Source: JBGSUZ01 sp963677505
Lineage (GTDB): Bacteria; Bacillota; Clostridia; Peptostreptococcales; Acidaminobacteraceae
DNA length: 64,000 nucleotides
Direction: 5' to 3'
NCBI GenBank assembly: GCA_963677505.2
Contig: CAXXWB010000039.1
Location: 1 to 64,000, forward strand
Positions 25,981-35,940 of this stretch are shown piece by piece (positions within the stretch are counted from its first letter, which is position 1; each line of letters begins with the position of its first letter). The position numbers were made by a program, and so were the translations under genes. The notes beneath the pieces were generated by a model. The model was not told the origin of the DNA. It made no database searches and was given only the letters and a program-made list of their open reading frames with translations.

Positions 25981-27195
25981 TTATTTTATTTGACCTTGCA
26001 TAACCTCAATTGCTTTTTTAAGTTGAGGGTCTTTCACAGGGTCAATTTTATCACTGCCTGGCGTTGCTTGTCCTGCCTTAACGACCACATCAGGCATAAT
26101 GCCTTTTCCATGGATGTTGATGCCATTTGGAGTAAAGTATTGGGAAGTCGTTAATTTAATCGCCGTTTTGTCTTTAAGTTCAATGACAGATTGGACAATA
26201 CCTTTACCAAAAGTTTTTTCTCCAACAATAATACCCGCTTTGGTATCTTTGATGGCACCTGTTAATATTTCTGAAGCACTGGCAGAACCCCCATCCACTA
26301 ACACAACAATTGGAAGTCCTAATTTTCGGTCATCAGAATAATAATACTCTTTTTCACCTTTACGGTCTTGCGTATAGACAATTACCTGTTTTCCTAAAAG
26401 AGCATCTGCAATTTCTTTACATTCATAAAGGGAACCGCCACCATTTTGACGAAGGTCAACAATCAAACCTTTGATCCCTTGGGCTTTTAGTTCATTCATT
26501 TTTGATATAAATTCTTTTGCAGAATCTTCCTCAAAAGCTGTGAATTTAAGGTATCCAATATTGTTATTGAAGACTTCTGTTTTAACGGTTTTAACTTTAA
26601 TGGTTTCTCTCGTCAATTCGATAACCAATGGTTCTGTTACATTTTTACGTTTTATGGTGACTGTAACTTTAGTGTCAGGTTCACCGCGCATATGGTTTAC
26701 AGCCTCATCATAATTATCACCACTGACGACCAAATCGTCTACTTTATAAATAATATCGCCTGAAACAATACCCGCTTTTGCTGCTGGCGAACCTTCCATT
26801 GGAGAAACGACTGTAATATAACCATCTTTATCTACCCACAACTGGAGGCCAACACCACCGTAAGTTCCAGTAGTCGTTTCAGTAAAGGCTTTAAAGTCTT
26901 CTTTGTTCATATAAACAGAATAAGGGTCCTTTAACTGTGCAAACATTCCTTTAAGAATGCCGTCCTCAAAATCTACTTTAGCTGTATCTGTGTAATAATT
27001 TTCATCAATGAAATTTTTGAGTTCTTCCACTTTGCTGAATTCCTTATCAAGCCCTTGATAATATTGATAAGTATCTAGGGTCATGACCACCTTGTCACCT
27101 AAATTGACTTGGATTAAGTTACTGACACCAAAGGTAATCAGCGAACTAAGGACCACCAAAGTGACTGATAGAATGATGACGCTTTTCTTTTTCAT
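25981..27195 (-). CDS. ctpA: Carboxyl-terminal processing protease (S41)
   Basis: About 404 residues from ATG 27195 (MKKKSVIIL), with GAGGTG upstream; the longer reading from 27207 is not needed. An N-terminal membrane anchor comes first. The PDZ domain spans roughly residues 100-185 (GVGLQLWVDKDGYITVVSP...GSPAAKAGIVSGD). The catalytic Ser is in DGGSASASEIL and the Lys in GEKTFGKGIV. It cleaves C-termini of extracytoplasmic substrates. It is the last gene of the ftsE-ftsX-envC unit, as in many Firmicutes, which suggests a part in regulated cell-wall hydrolysis at division. Confidence 0.93.
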   Translation of the reverse strand: MKKKSVIILSVTLVVLSSLITFGVSNLIQVNLGDKVVMTLDTYQYYQGLDKEFSKVEELKNFIDENYYTDTAKVDFEDGILKGMFAQLKDPYSVYMNKEDFKAFTETTTGTYGGVGLQLWVDKDGYITVVSPMEGSPAAKAGIVSGDIIYKVDDLVVSGDNYDEAVNHMRGEPDTKVTVTIKRKNVTEPLVIELTRETIKVKTVKTEVFNNNIGYLKFTAFEEDSAKEFISKMNELKAQGIKGLIVDLRQNGGGSLYECKEIADALLGKQVIVYTQDRKGEKEYYYSDDRKLGLPIVVLVDGGSASASEILTGAIKDTKAGIIVGEKTFGKGIVQSVIELKDKTAIKLTTSQYFTPNGINIHGKGIMPDVVVKAGQATPGSDKIDPVKDPQLKKAIEVMQGQIK

Positions 27196-27248
27196 TGGAC
27201 ACCTCACTTTCTATTTGGAGAATATACCCCCAAAGGGTACTTCACATC

Positions 27249-28382
27249 TTATTTGGATACCCAAGGCACTGGATCCGTGGTTTTACCTTTGTAACGAACT
27301 TCAAAGTGACAATGGTTACCTGTAGAGGTACCAGTAGACCCAGCTTTAGCAATAACTTGCCCTTTGCTGACCTTTTGACCTGCATGGACAACAAGACTGC
27401 TGTTGTGCCCATATAAGGTAACGTAACCGCCACCGTGGTCAATCATTACGGTTTTTCCATAGCCATAATATGACTCTGCCATAATAACTGTTCCCCCCTG
27501 GGCCGCTACTATAGGCGTGCCTTTCGGCGCAGAAATATCAATCCCCGTATGTAACTTTCTGGTTTTATAGATTGGGTGAATTCGGTACCCATATGGTGAG
27601 GAAATTGTATAATGTCCTGGCACAGGCCAAGCCATTTTTCCGCCAACATACTTGGTGGTTGTTTTCATACTTGCCAACAACTTAGTCAACCGATTAGAGT
27701 CCTCAAGAAGTTGGTCTTCTCTTTGTTCCAATGCTTTTAAATCCTTAGAAATTTCCACTTTTTCCACTTCGAGAGCATTTAAATTGCCATCTAAGGCGTT
27801 TTGCTTAACGTTGAGATTGCTTTGAAGGGATTTTAGCTCTTTTGCATATTTTTCTAACGATACCTTCTTATCGGCTACCTGATCCCTGCTCTTCTTCATA
27901 TTTCTCAACAACTCAGTGTCTTGATGATAGATCCTTTGAATCATATCCACACGGGTCATCATATCACCAAAATCTGAAGAACCTAGAAGAACATCTAAGT
28001 AGCCAATATGGCCTACTTTGTACATAGTTCTCAGTCTTGCATTTAGCACTTCGTTTTTATTGCCAATTTTTTGTTCTGCCAGTTGAAGTTCCATTTTTGA
28101 CAACTCCACTGATTTTTCAGCTCCAGAAATCTTTCCCTTAAGGCCATTAATCTCAGATTCTAAAGCTTGAATATTATCTTCTATAGAACTCATTCGTTGT
28201 ACGACAGCCTTTTGAGCATTGTTTTTTTCTCGTTTCTGCTTATTTAAAGCATTCAATTCATTTTGTATTTTCTTTAATTCCTGCTGACTTTTTTGAAGAT
28301 CGGTAGCACTAAAACTCACTCCCGGGCTCTGTATGATAAGAAATATACTCAGCAGGACAATTAGATATTTTTTCCAATTCAT
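27249..28382 (-). CDS. EnvC-like murein hydrolase or activator (M23 domain, coiled coil)
   Basis: 377 residues. A signal peptide (MNWKKYLIVLLSIFLII) comes first. Residues about 30-245 form long coiled coils rich in Lys, Glu, Gln and Leu. The C-terminal LytM/M23 domain carries zinc-ligand motifs HTGIDIS and HCHFEVRY with YGHNS. Both metal-ligand histidines and the Asp are present, so it may be an active endopeptidase, unlike E. coli EnvC. It follows ftsX by nine bases, as expected for a division-linked hydrolase controlled by the FtsEX ABC complex through its coiled coil. Confidence 0.9.
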   Translation of the reverse strand: MNWKKYLIVLLSIFLIIQSPGVSFSATDLQKSQQELKKIQNELNALNKQKREKNNAQKAVVQRMSSIEDNIQALESEINGLKGKISGAEKSVELSKMELQLAEQKIGNKNEVLNARLRTMYKVGHIGYLDVLLGSSDFGDMMTRVDMIQRIYHQDTELLRNMKKSRDQVADKKVSLEKYAKELKSLQSNLNVKQNALDGNLNALEVEKVEISKDLKALEQREDQLLEDSNRLTKLLASMKTTTKYVGGKMAWPVPGHYTISSPYGYRIHPIYKTRKLHTGIDISAPKGTPIVAAQGGTVIMAESYYGYGKTVMIDHGGGYVTLYGHNSSLVVHAGQKVSKGQVIAKAGSTGTSTGNHCHFEVRYKGKTTDPVPWVSK

Positions 28383-28391
28383 AAAGACCTC

Positions 28392-29288
28392 CTAGACATT
28401 TAAGTATTTACGCATAGACATTAAGCTGCCCAAAGCGCCAATGCCCATACCTACAACACCAAAAATGAGCAACAAGTCTTTAAAAATAACTGAAGGATTA
28501 ACAATATAAGCAGCTATTAGTGCATAGAACTGATTTTCCATAATGCCATACACATAAGTATATAACACCATAACAATGGTTAACGCAATAATACTTCCTA
28601 AGAGGCCTAACAGGGTCCCTTCAATAAAGAATGGCCATCTGACAAACCAGTTGGTAGCCCCAACGTATTTCATTATGTTGATTTCTCTTCTTCTTGCATT
28701 GACTGCCAATTTTATAGTGTTGTTGATTATAAAGGTCGAAAGGAACAGTAGGGCAAAGATAATAACCATACCAATATTTCGAATCATTTCTGACAAGTTT
28801 GTCATTTTTTCAATAATGTCTTTATAGTACTTAACGTCCTCTACGCCGTCCATTTTTTTAATATCTTCTGCAATTCGAGGGACTGCTGAAATATTGTAAA
28901 ATCTGACTTTAAAAGAATTTGGAAGAGGGTTGTTTTCTAACCCTTCCAAAAGATAGCCACTGTCTTGCCATGAATCTTGCATTTCCTTTAAGGCCTCATC
29001 TTTTGTTTCATATCGAACTTCCTTAACATTGTCGAGCACTTTTATTTTCTCACCTAAGACCTTAACCTCAGCGTCCGAAATCCCATCCACAATATAAACC
29101 TGAATAGAATCATATTGTTCCTTAGCACCGCCTGTAATGGAGTTGATATTCACAATCAATATGAAGATCAGCCCCAGTATTAAGAGGGCTGCCGCAACTG
29201 ATGACGTAGACGCTACAGACATAACACCGTTTCGCCATATATTTTTAAAGCTTTCCGCAAATGTATATCTAAACGACTTAATCTTCAT
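28392..29288 (-). CDS. ftsX: Cell division protein FtsX
   Basis: 298 residues from ATG 29288 (MKIKSFRYTFAESFKNIWRNG); the frame is open further upstream but this start matches the usual FtsX N-terminus. The protein has four membrane segments with an extracellular domain between TM1 and TM2 (about residues 55-165). Hallmarks are MEL-type helices in NTIKLAVNARRREINIMKYVGAT and the family ending MSMRKYLNV. It works as the ABC-type mechanotransmission partner of FtsE and signals to the EnvC-like hydrolase encoded next. Confidence 0.93.
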   Translation of the reverse strand: MKIKSFRYTFAESFKNIWRNGVMSVASTSSVAAALLILGLIFILIVNINSITGGAKEQYDSIQVYIVDGISDAEVKVLGEKIKVLDNVKEVRYETKDEALKEMQDSWQDSGYLLEGLENNPLPNSFKVRFYNISAVPRIAEDIKKMDGVEDVKYYKDIIEKMTNLSEMIRNIGMVIIFALLFLSTFIINNTIKLAVNARRREINIMKYVGATNWFVRWPFFIEGTLLGLLGSIIALTIVMVLYTYVYGIMENQFYALIAAYIVNPSVIFKDLLLIFGVVGMGIGALGSLMSMRKYLNV

Positions 29289-30000
29289 AACCGTAACCCC
29301 CGCCGAATTCATCTCTGACAACTTTACCTTTTTCGAGGGCGATTACCCGTTGTTGCATGATATTAACTATATCCTTATCATGGGTTGCCATAATAATGGT
29401 CGTACCTCTTCTATTGATTTGCTTAAGGAGTTTCATAATTTCCCACGAAGTGTCTGGATCTAAGTTACCTGTTGGTTCATCTGCAATTAAAATAGGAGGA
29501 TTATTAATCATTGCCCTTGCAATAGAAACCCTTTGTTGCTCTCCCCCTGACAATTGATGGGGAAACATTTTTTGCTTGTCTGCTAAACCGACGACACTGA
29601 GAATCATAGGCACTTGTTTTCTGATTTCTCTGTCCGATGTTTCTGTAATTTGCATGGCAAAGGCCACATTTTCATAAACTGTCTTGTTAGGCAAAAGTCT
29701 GAAATCTTGGAACACTACGCCCATCTGTCTTCTCAAAAGCGGAATCTTTCTTCTATGGATGTGGGTAATATTGCTACCCCCTACATAGATATTGCCTGAA
29801 GTCGCTTCATATTCCTTCTGAAGTAATTTAATAAAAGTTGACTTGCCTGCCCCTGAAGGACCTACAATAAATACAAAATCTCCTTTTCTAACTTCTATAT
29901 TTGCTTTACATAAGGCTTCAAGCCCATTATCAAACTTTACTGTAACATCCGAAAAACGGATTAGTACATCATTTCTTGCAATTCGATCTTTATCGTACAT
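29278..30000 (-). CDS. ftsE: Cell division ATPase FtsE
   Basis: 240 residues from ATG 30000. Walker A is GPSGAGKST, the Q loop is in VFQDFRLLP, the signature is LSGGEQQRVSIARA, Walker B is ILIADEPTGNLDP and the switch His is in ATHDKD. The FtsE-specific C-terminus is short, with VVRDEFGGGYGYED. The ribosome binding site (AGGGG) is 12 bases away, so the start is less certain than others in the operon. The gene overlaps ftsX by 11 bases. Confidence 0.95.
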   Translation of the reverse strand: MYDKDRIARNDVLIRFSDVTVKFDNGLEALCKANIEVRKGDFVFIVGPSGAGKSTFIKLLQKEYEATSGNIYVGGSNITHIHRRKIPLLRRQMGVVFQDFRLLPNKTVYENVAFAMQITETSDREIRKQVPMILSVVGLADKQKMFPHQLSGGEQQRVSIARAMINNPPILIADEPTGNLDPDTSWEIMKLLKQINRRGTTIIMATHDKDIVNIMQQRVIALEKGKVVRDEFGGGYGYED

Positions 30001-30098
30001 GAATAATACAACCCCTATAAAATATGACTTCTCTTATTTGAATACAAAATCCTGTTCTTGGTCTCTTATCTTCACTATTTTAAATCACTATCGTTTAT

Positions 30099-30127
30099 AT
30101 TATAATGTTTATCAGAGCTTTTCTAAA
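30099..30127 (-). promoter_or_regulatory. Probable promoter of ftsEX operon
   Basis: TTTAGA (30122-30127), 17 bases, TATAAT (30099-30104) on the minus strand, 99 bases before the ftsE start. Confidence 0.55.
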
Positions 30128-30202
30128 CCCTTTTTTGACTTAAAAGTAACTTTGCTCCGAAATTTAACCCTTTTGTAATGCACTTATGCCAAGGAGGCCT
30201 AC

Positions 30203-30775
30203 ATGAAATCCATAATTCGAAAGGAAATACTTCAAAAAAGAAAGTCCCTTGGAGCTTCAGAGGTAGATGAAAAATCTTCTCAAATAGTAACGCGACTCAT
30301 TTCTCTCGGGCTTTTAGATAGACCTCAAGTGGTCATGTGTTACATGGATTTTAGAAATGAAGTTCGCACCGAATCCCTAATTGAATACTTGCTTTCTAAG
30401 GAAAAAGTAGTCATTTTACCTAAGGTCAACCCTGAGACAAATGAACTAGACCTCTTTCAAATTGAAGGTTTTAAAGATATGGACATAAGTAAATTTGGCA
30501 TTTTAGAACCTGCAGACCACCTGCCAGCCGCATTGCCTTCTGACATAGATTTAATTTTAGCGCCAGGTGTGGCATTCGACTTGAAGGGCTATCGCATGGG
30601 ATATGGCGCGGGTTTCTATGATAAACTCCTCCCGCAAACAAGACCTGACTGTGCCGTTATAGGCTTAGCCTTCGATCTGCAAATTCTTGAATCTTTGCCT
30701 GTAGAAGCTCATGACCAGCCAATGAACTCTATTTTAACAGAAACTCGCTGGATTACGCCAAAAGAAAATAATTAA
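30203..30775 (+). CDS. 5-formyltetrahydrofolate cyclo-ligase
   Basis: 190 residues from ATG 30203 after AAGGAGG. Family features are KSIIRKEILQKRKSL at the N-terminus, the folate and ATP site region CYMDFRNEVRTE, and the C-terminal signature GYRMGYGAGFYDKLL, in which the GxGxGxYD pattern is well kept. It catalyses the ATP-driven conversion of 5-formyl-THF to 5,10-methenyl-THF in the cytoplasm. It is the only plus-strand gene in the middle of the window. The upstream minus-strand neighbour is ftsE. Confidence 0.93.
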   Translation: MKSIIRKEILQKRKSLGASEVDEKSSQIVTRLISLGLLDRPQVVMCYMDFRNEVRTESLIEYLLSKEKVVILPKVNPETNELDLFQIEGFKDMDISKFGILEPADHLPAALPSDIDLILAPGVAFDLKGYRMGYGAGFYDKLLPQTRPDCAVIGLAFDLQILESLPVEAHDQPMNSILTETRWITPKENN

Positions 30776-30829
30776 GTTTTATTCAAAAAAGTTGTGTTCA
30801 AAATGTGAAATATATGTTAAGATAAATTC

Positions 30830-30922
30830 ATATTTTAACCACACCTAAATGAACCAACTAATTTCCAATTGAGGCAGGTCACCACCCGCCTCTTCCTCCG
30901 TTTTTGGAGGCTTTTTTTATTT
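30830..30922 (+). ncRNA. Candidate small RNA downstream of the cyclo-ligase gene
   Basis: Downstream of the cyclo-ligase stop, a possible -10 box (TAAGAT at 30818-30823) precedes two hairpins: GAGGC-A-GGT-loop-ACC-C-GCCTC (30871-30892) and CCTCC-GTTTTTGGAGG (30895-30910) followed by T7. The single-stranded link and terminator left arm hold C-rich TCTTCCTCC, which is complementary to Shine-Dalgarno sequences. No gene follows on this strand, so it is either a separate small RNA or a two-part 3' end of the cyclo-ligase mRNA. I do not recognise a known RNA family. Confidence 0.4.
30895..30918 (+). terminator. Rho-independent terminator downstream of the cyclo-ligase gene
   Basis: CCTCC and GGAGG flank a GTTTTT loop and are followed by CTTTTTTT on the plus strand. 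Confidence 0.85.
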
Positions 30923-30948
30923 AGATGATTTCACTTAGTGAAATCAAT

Positions 30949-31000
30949 GAAAATGCCATCTGAAACCTCTTATAATAGAGGCAACAGATGGCATTTATTT
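30949..31000 (-). terminator. Terminator of the HD-GYP/S1/lonB unit
   Basis: AAATGCCATCTG and CAGATGGCATTT form a perfect 12-base stem with an inner CCTCT/AGAGG stem, downstream of lonB. A separate palindrome GATTTCACTTAGTGAAATC lies at 30927-30945. Confidence 0.8.
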
Positions 31001-31033
31001 TAATTAATTTAAGTTCATTATCCAGACTCTAAT

Positions 31034-33515
31034 TTACTTAGAAGCTTTGTCTGGTGTTATGTTCTCATCAACAACAGCTTTCTTCTCAGCAGCCTTTTCC
31101 TTTTTCACAGCTGGTTTAGTCTTTTTCTTGTTATGTCTAGGCACTTCTGCTAATTCTGCAAGTTTCGTATCGACTAAGTCAAAGACGGAACCCTTAGTAA
31201 ATCCGCCGCCTTTTAAAGATTTCCCTGCTTTTTTACCCATGAGGATTTCAATGCCCTCTGATACATGTGCAACTGAGTAAATATGGAACTGACCTGCCTT
31301 CACAGACTCAATAACTTCTTGGCTAAGCATTAAATTCTTCACATTTTGATGAGGAATTATAACCCCTTGATCGCCTGTGAGACCTTTCATCTTACAAATT
31401 TTAAAGAAGCCTTCAATTTTCTCGTTAACGCCACCAATAGGCTGAATCTCACCTCTTTGGTTGACAGAACCGGTCACCGCTATAGACTGATTAATTGGCA
31501 AATTGGCTATACTTGACAAGATGGCATAGAGTTCAGTACTAGAAGCACTATCCCCATCTACACCGCTGTAAAGCTGTTCAAAAACGATGCTGGCATTGAT
31601 GGAAATCGGTTTGGTTTGAGCAAACATATGCCCAATGTAACCCGAAATAATCATGACGCCTTTGTCATGGATGGCACCACTGGTACGTGCTTCCCTTTCA
31701 ATGTTAATAAGCCCTGATCGTCCCAAGTAAGTGGATACGGTAATCTTACTTGGCTTCCCAAACTTATATTGGCCCGAGCCTAAAACAGCAAGTCCGTTGA
31801 TTTCCCCGACTTTATAGCCACTGACATCTAATAGATAGTCACCACTATTGAACATTTCAAGGACTTTTTCCTCAACTTTGTTATTTCTGCGATTTAATGC
31901 CCACAAAGCCTTATCCACATGTTCTGCCATAACCAACTCGGATTCCTCTTTTTCTGCCCATGACTCAGCTTCATAGAGAACATCTACCAGTTTGTTCAGA
32001 TGAGAAGATAATTTTTTCTGGTCATCTGCAACGCGAGAGCTAAATTCAATTATTTTAGCTACCGCACACTTAGAAAACGGTTTTAAATGATCTTCTTCAC
32101 AGTGTTTGGCAATAAATTGTGTGATTTTGTAAATGTTATCTTCATTGCGCTCCATTTCAATATCAAAATCAGCCATGATTTTGAAAAGCTTTCTGAACTC
32201 TTCGTCATAGTAATAAAGAAGCTGATACGTATACTGGTCACCTATCAATACAATTTTAACATCCAGCGGAATCGGTTGAGGGTTTAAAGTCATTGAGACG
32301 ATAGAACCTGCCTGTGCCCCACTGGTATCAATAGAAATATTTTCATCTAACAAAGCTCTTTTTAAGCTCTTCCAAGCATAAGGCATGGACAAGATGTCCT
32401 TGGCCAAAAGAATTAAGTAGCCTCCATTTGCTTGATGGAGAGCCCCTGGCTTAATCATGGTAAAGTCAGTTCTTAAAACGCCCATTTCATTTTTATACTC
32501 AATGCTGCCAAGTAGATTCGCGTAATTTGGATTAGAAGCAAAGACTACAGGGGCAGTTGTTGTTTCACTGTTGTCTACAAAAAGATTCAATTTATAACGT
32601 TCAAAGAAAGACTCAGGATTTCTAGGCGCAAACATAGCAAGAGGATTCTTGCTGTCTGGCTCTTCTTCATTTTTGAAGTTATCCAAGTTTTCCACAATAT
32701 CGTCAACCAAATAGTCGAAATATGTAATAACCGATTGATTGTCTGCGTACTTTTCCCTAAGGGTCATTAAATGGAAACTTGCAATCCTTCTGCCCATGCT
32801 GTCGTCCAACTCTTTAATGTTGGCTCTGTACTGTTCTTCTTCGTCTCTCAGCTGATTGAAAATATCCGCAGTCTCAATACTAAGTTTGCCAGAATTCTCC
32901 TTCATCAGGTCATATTCTTCGTCTGTGATACTCTTATATTCATCCTCAGTCATTGGCAAGCCATTTCGGAGAGGGATTGAAATAAGCCCACGCTCGTTTT
33001 GACCAAATTTAAAACCATATTTTTCGCCTATTTCATTTAATGCTTCAATAATCCCTTGGGTCTTACCAGTATACTCTGTTAAAATTGCCGCTTTAGCGTT
33101 TTCATATTCTTTCCCGCTAAAGACACTTTCAACTTCTTTTCGAAGGAAATCTACAATGAAATCTACGCTTTTTATAAAATTCTTACCTTCACCATGTTCA
33201 AAACCCAGAGCTAAAGGCGTTCTATAATTCTTAAAATTGTTTGCATAGACCCAATCTTTTGGAATTGGTCGTTCTGCAGCTGCTTTTTCAGTCAGCAAAC
33301 GGACGTAACTATTTCTGCCAGTACCCCAAATTGCCGCCGACGTAAATATTATAACCACGACGCTTCATTCCAAGACCAAAAGCAATGGCTTCCAAAGCCC
33401 TGTCTTGTCCGAGAACACCATCAATCGGCGTTACTTCAGCAGTAGTTGTAAATTTCAAGCAACTTTCTTCACATTGACTTGTTAATTTTTCAGGGCTCAA
33501 TTCATAGGGTTTCAT
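31034..33515 (-). pseudogene. LonB-like ATP-dependent protease, one +1 frameshift near the 5' end
   Basis: ATG 33515 (MKPYELSPEKL) is preceded by AGAGGAGG. The frame breaks near 33330: G4 should be G3, which restores YVGGNLGTGRNSYVRLL, the Walker-A-like loop of this family (GTGR in place of GKT-type). The rest is intact: the AAA_32 region, then the Lon proteolytic domain with the catalytic Ser in GVDGDSASST and the Lys in GVNEKIEGF. The C-terminal tail is rich in Lys and Ala and looks disordered. About 826 residues after correction. Lon-related proteases of this class degrade unfolded or regulatory proteins in the cytosol. Last gene of an operon with an S1 protein and HD-GYP. Confidence 0.9.
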
Positions 33516-33530
33516 AATTTCCCTCCTCTG

Positions 33531-34709
33531 TTAAAACTTCAAGTTTTTAAAGGCTTCACCAAACAGATCTCCTAAGGTGCTACTAGACGATGATTCCTCA
33601 TCCTCTAAAAATTCTTCATAGCCTGCAATTTCATCTGCAACAGCCTCTTTTATGCTGAGAGAAATTCTCTGACTGTCAGTATCTATACCCATTATTTTAA
33701 CAGTAACTTCTTGTCCTAATTGTAATTTTTCTTGAGGTTTATTAATATGTTCGTCGCAAATCTGACTAATATGAACCAAACCTTCTACACCATCTAGAAT
33801 GCTGACAAAAGCCCCAAAAGGTTGAATTCTAGTCACTTCACCTTTTACAACAGCACCTTCTTGAAGATGTTCGCTCATATTCTCCCATGGATTTCCTACG
33901 TAATCAGCCAATCTCAAACTGATTTTTTGATTCACAGGATCAATTCTCAAAATAGTGACTTTTACGGTTTGTCCCACTGCTACCACTTCTTCTGCTTTGT
34001 GGATCCGTTTCCAAGACAACTCACTTAAATGAATCAAGCCATCTATGCCGCCCAAATCTACGAATGCACCAAAATCCGTTAGTCGTTTTACAGTCCCCAT
34101 CACATTTTGACCTTCTTCAAGTTCATGGAATCGGGTTTCTTTTCGCTTGCCCAGTTCTCTTTCTTGAAGAAGACGTCCAGAGGCGACCATACTTTTCTTT
34201 TCTTCTTGAATCTCAGTAATCAACACTTGTAAACTGGTTCCCACAAGTGTTTCGGGGTCTTCTATTCTTTCAATGCTCACCTGTGAAAGAGGTATGAAAC
34301 ACCTTACCCCTTTATAAAGGGCAATCAAACCACCTTTGACCGTTTCTTTAATTTTGACGGTAATCGGTCTTTGATCGCTGACCAAATTCCCCGTCTCATC
34401 CCACATCATTTCTGCATCTGCTCTTTTTTTCGAAAGAAGGATATTGCCTTCTCCATCGTCACTTTTGACAACGTAAAAATTGAGAACCTCACCAATTTGA
34501 ATTTGATGAATGCTTTCACCGCCGTCAAAATCTACTTCTTCTTTAGGCACAACACCGTCTGCCATTTGTCCGATATTCACGATCAAAGATTCGCCATTAT
34601 TGCCAGCTACCGTTCCCGATACAATATCTCCCTTTGAAACTCTGTCCATAGACTTTTCAATTTCGTCCATGAAATCTGCCATGCTCAACTCTTCTTGATC
34701 TTGTGTCAT
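33531..34709 (-). CDS. S1 RNA-binding domain protein (ribosomal protein S1-like)
   Basis: About 392 residues from ATG 34709 (MTQDQEELS); an in-frame GTG lies nine bases upstream. Four S1 repeats of about 70 residues follow, the last two best kept (GTVKRLTDFGAFVDLGGIDGLIHLSELSW and GEVTRIQPFGAFVSILDGVEGLVHIS, each in part). The C-terminus is acidic and Ser-rich. This is the four-domain S1 homologue found in low-GC Gram-positives, which is not always a stable ribosomal component. It probably binds mRNA during translation. Not essential to the neighbouring protease in any way I can see. Confidence 0.85.
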   Translation of the reverse strand: MTQDQEELSMADFMDEIEKSMDRVSKGDIVSGTVAGNNGESLIVNIGQMADGVVPKEEVDFDGGESIHQIQIGEVLNFYVVKSDDGEGNILLSKKRADAEMMWDETGNLVSDQRPITVKIKETVKGGLIALYKGVRCFIPLSQVSIERIEDPETLVGTSLQVLITEIQEEKKSMVASGRLLQERELGKRKETRFHELEEGQNVMGTVKRLTDFGAFVDLGGIDGLIHLSELSWKRIHKAEEVVAVGQTVKVTILRIDPVNQKISLRLADYVGNPWENMSEHLQEGAVVKGEVTRIQPFGAFVSILDGVEGLVHISQICDEHINKPQEKLQLGQEVTVKIMGIDTDSQRISLSIKEAVADEIAGYEEFLEDEESSSSSTLGDLFGEAFKNLKF

Positions 34710-34744
34710 TCCTTTCACGCCTTTCTGTCTATAAAATTTAATTG

Positions 34745-35806
34745 CTAATAATAAGGACCGATAATGACGATGTTTCTCTTTTCAATAAGGTCTACATCTT
34801 TCATAACCAGTTTAGGACCAACATTGTTAATAATGCTAATTAAAGGCCGAAGGGGCATGTCAGGCACAGCTGCCTTAACAACTGCAATATCCCCAGTATT
34901 AAGTTTTACCAATGACCCGATAGGATAGGGGTTAATTTTTTTACAAAACCTCTCCGTAATTTCAAAATCAAATAACTGACCTGCATTGCCCATTAAAAAC
35001 TCAATCGCCTCATTTGGTGGAACGGCACTCTTATAAATGCGGTCGGAAGTCATGGCATCATATACATCACAAAGGCTTATAATTCTGGAGTACAAATGAA
35101 TATTGGTGCCAGCCAATCCTCTTGGATACCCTGACCCATCATATCTTTCATGGTGGGTTAAAGACATATTTTTTATAAAAGCATCTGCTTCGCTAATATG
35201 TTTTAGGTATTCATAGCCCATAGTCACATGTTGCTGAACCATTTTGATTTGAATCTCCGTCAGCGGGACATCTCGCTGATACTGGTCTTTGGGAATAATC
35301 ATCATGCCGATGTCCAGTAGCGCTGCACCCATAAATAAAGTCTTTAACTGAGGCATTTTCACATCACATTCCATGCCTAAGAGCGTTGCTAAAATGGCTA
35401 CATTCAGAGCATGACCGTAAGTGTAATTGTCCACACTTTTAATGTCAATATAGTTGATTTGACGACTTTTTGCACCTAGTATTTCATCATATACATCTTC
35501 AAAAAGATTGCCAAGTCTCTCAAAATCCTCGCTGATTACCTTACCTCTGCCAACTTTTTCATAGATTTCACGAATAAGGTTTACGCCACGAATCCTCATG
35601 TTGATATCCACGATTCGGTCTAAGTCCATCTCTGGGCTAAATTGGTCAGAAATATACACAGTAAAAATACCCGCATGGTTGATCTGCTTAATTTGCTTTT
35701 CACTCAGTTTTGAACCATTTCTAAGCAGAATGGCACCTTCTTTATTATAAAGGTTCTCTGCCAGAGTGACTTCACCCTTAATATAATTTGTCGGCACTGC
35801 TCTCAT
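34745..35806 (-). CDS. HD-GYP-domain protein with altered HD motif
   Basis: The ATG at 35806 (MRAVPTNYIKGEV) sits five bases after AGGTG; the open frame extends to 35884 without a Shine-Dalgarno. N-terminal residues 1-110 form a DUF3391-like domain. The HD-GYP part follows: YGHALNV, HHERYDGSGYPRG and SLCDVYDAMTSDR are well kept. The central HD motif, usually LLHDIGKIGIP, reads ALLDIGMMIIP, so the metal-ligand His is replaced by Leu and the Lys by Met. The protein may not hydrolyse cyclic di-GMP and could serve as a binding or regulatory protein. About 353 residues. Confidence 0.8.
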   Translation of the reverse strand: MRAVPTNYIKGEVTLAENLYNKEGAILLRNGSKLSEKQIKQINHAGIFTVYISDQFSPEMDLDRIVDINMRIRGVNLIREIYEKVGRGKVISEDFERLGNLFEDVYDEILGAKSRQINYIDIKSVDNYTYGHALNVAILATLLGMECDVKMPQLKTLFMGAALLDIGMMIIPKDQYQRDVPLTEIQIKMVQQHVTMGYEYLKHISEADAFIKNMSLTHHERYDGSGYPRGLAGTNIHLYSRIISLCDVYDAMTSDRIYKSAVPPNEAIEFLMGNAGQLFDFEITERFCKKINPYPIGSLVKLNTGDIAVVKAAVPDMPLRPLISIINNVGPKLVMKDVDLIEKRNIVIIGPYY

Positions 35807-35867
35807 CATCTCACCTGCCTTCATTGATGCTGAGTCATTTTTACCCACTCTGACTCTATTATAAAAC

Positions 35868-35914
35868 AAAAAGAGAAACACCAAAAGCCATAATGCGCTT
35901 TTGGTGTTTTCTCT
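35868..35914 (-). terminator. Terminator after the antiporter gene
   Basis: AAAACACCAAAAGC and GCTTTTGGTGTTT on the minus strand form a 12-base stem followed by CTCTTTTTG. It lies about 110 bases downstream of the antiporter stop. Confidence 0.75.
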
Positions 35915-35940
35915 TTGGTTCCAGTAGCAAAGCTAATGGT

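Noticed and set aside
30830..30922. 6S RNA, because ssrS lies beside ygfA in enterobacteria
   Set aside because: The element is too short (about 90 bases) and lacks the long imperfect hairpin with a central bubble.
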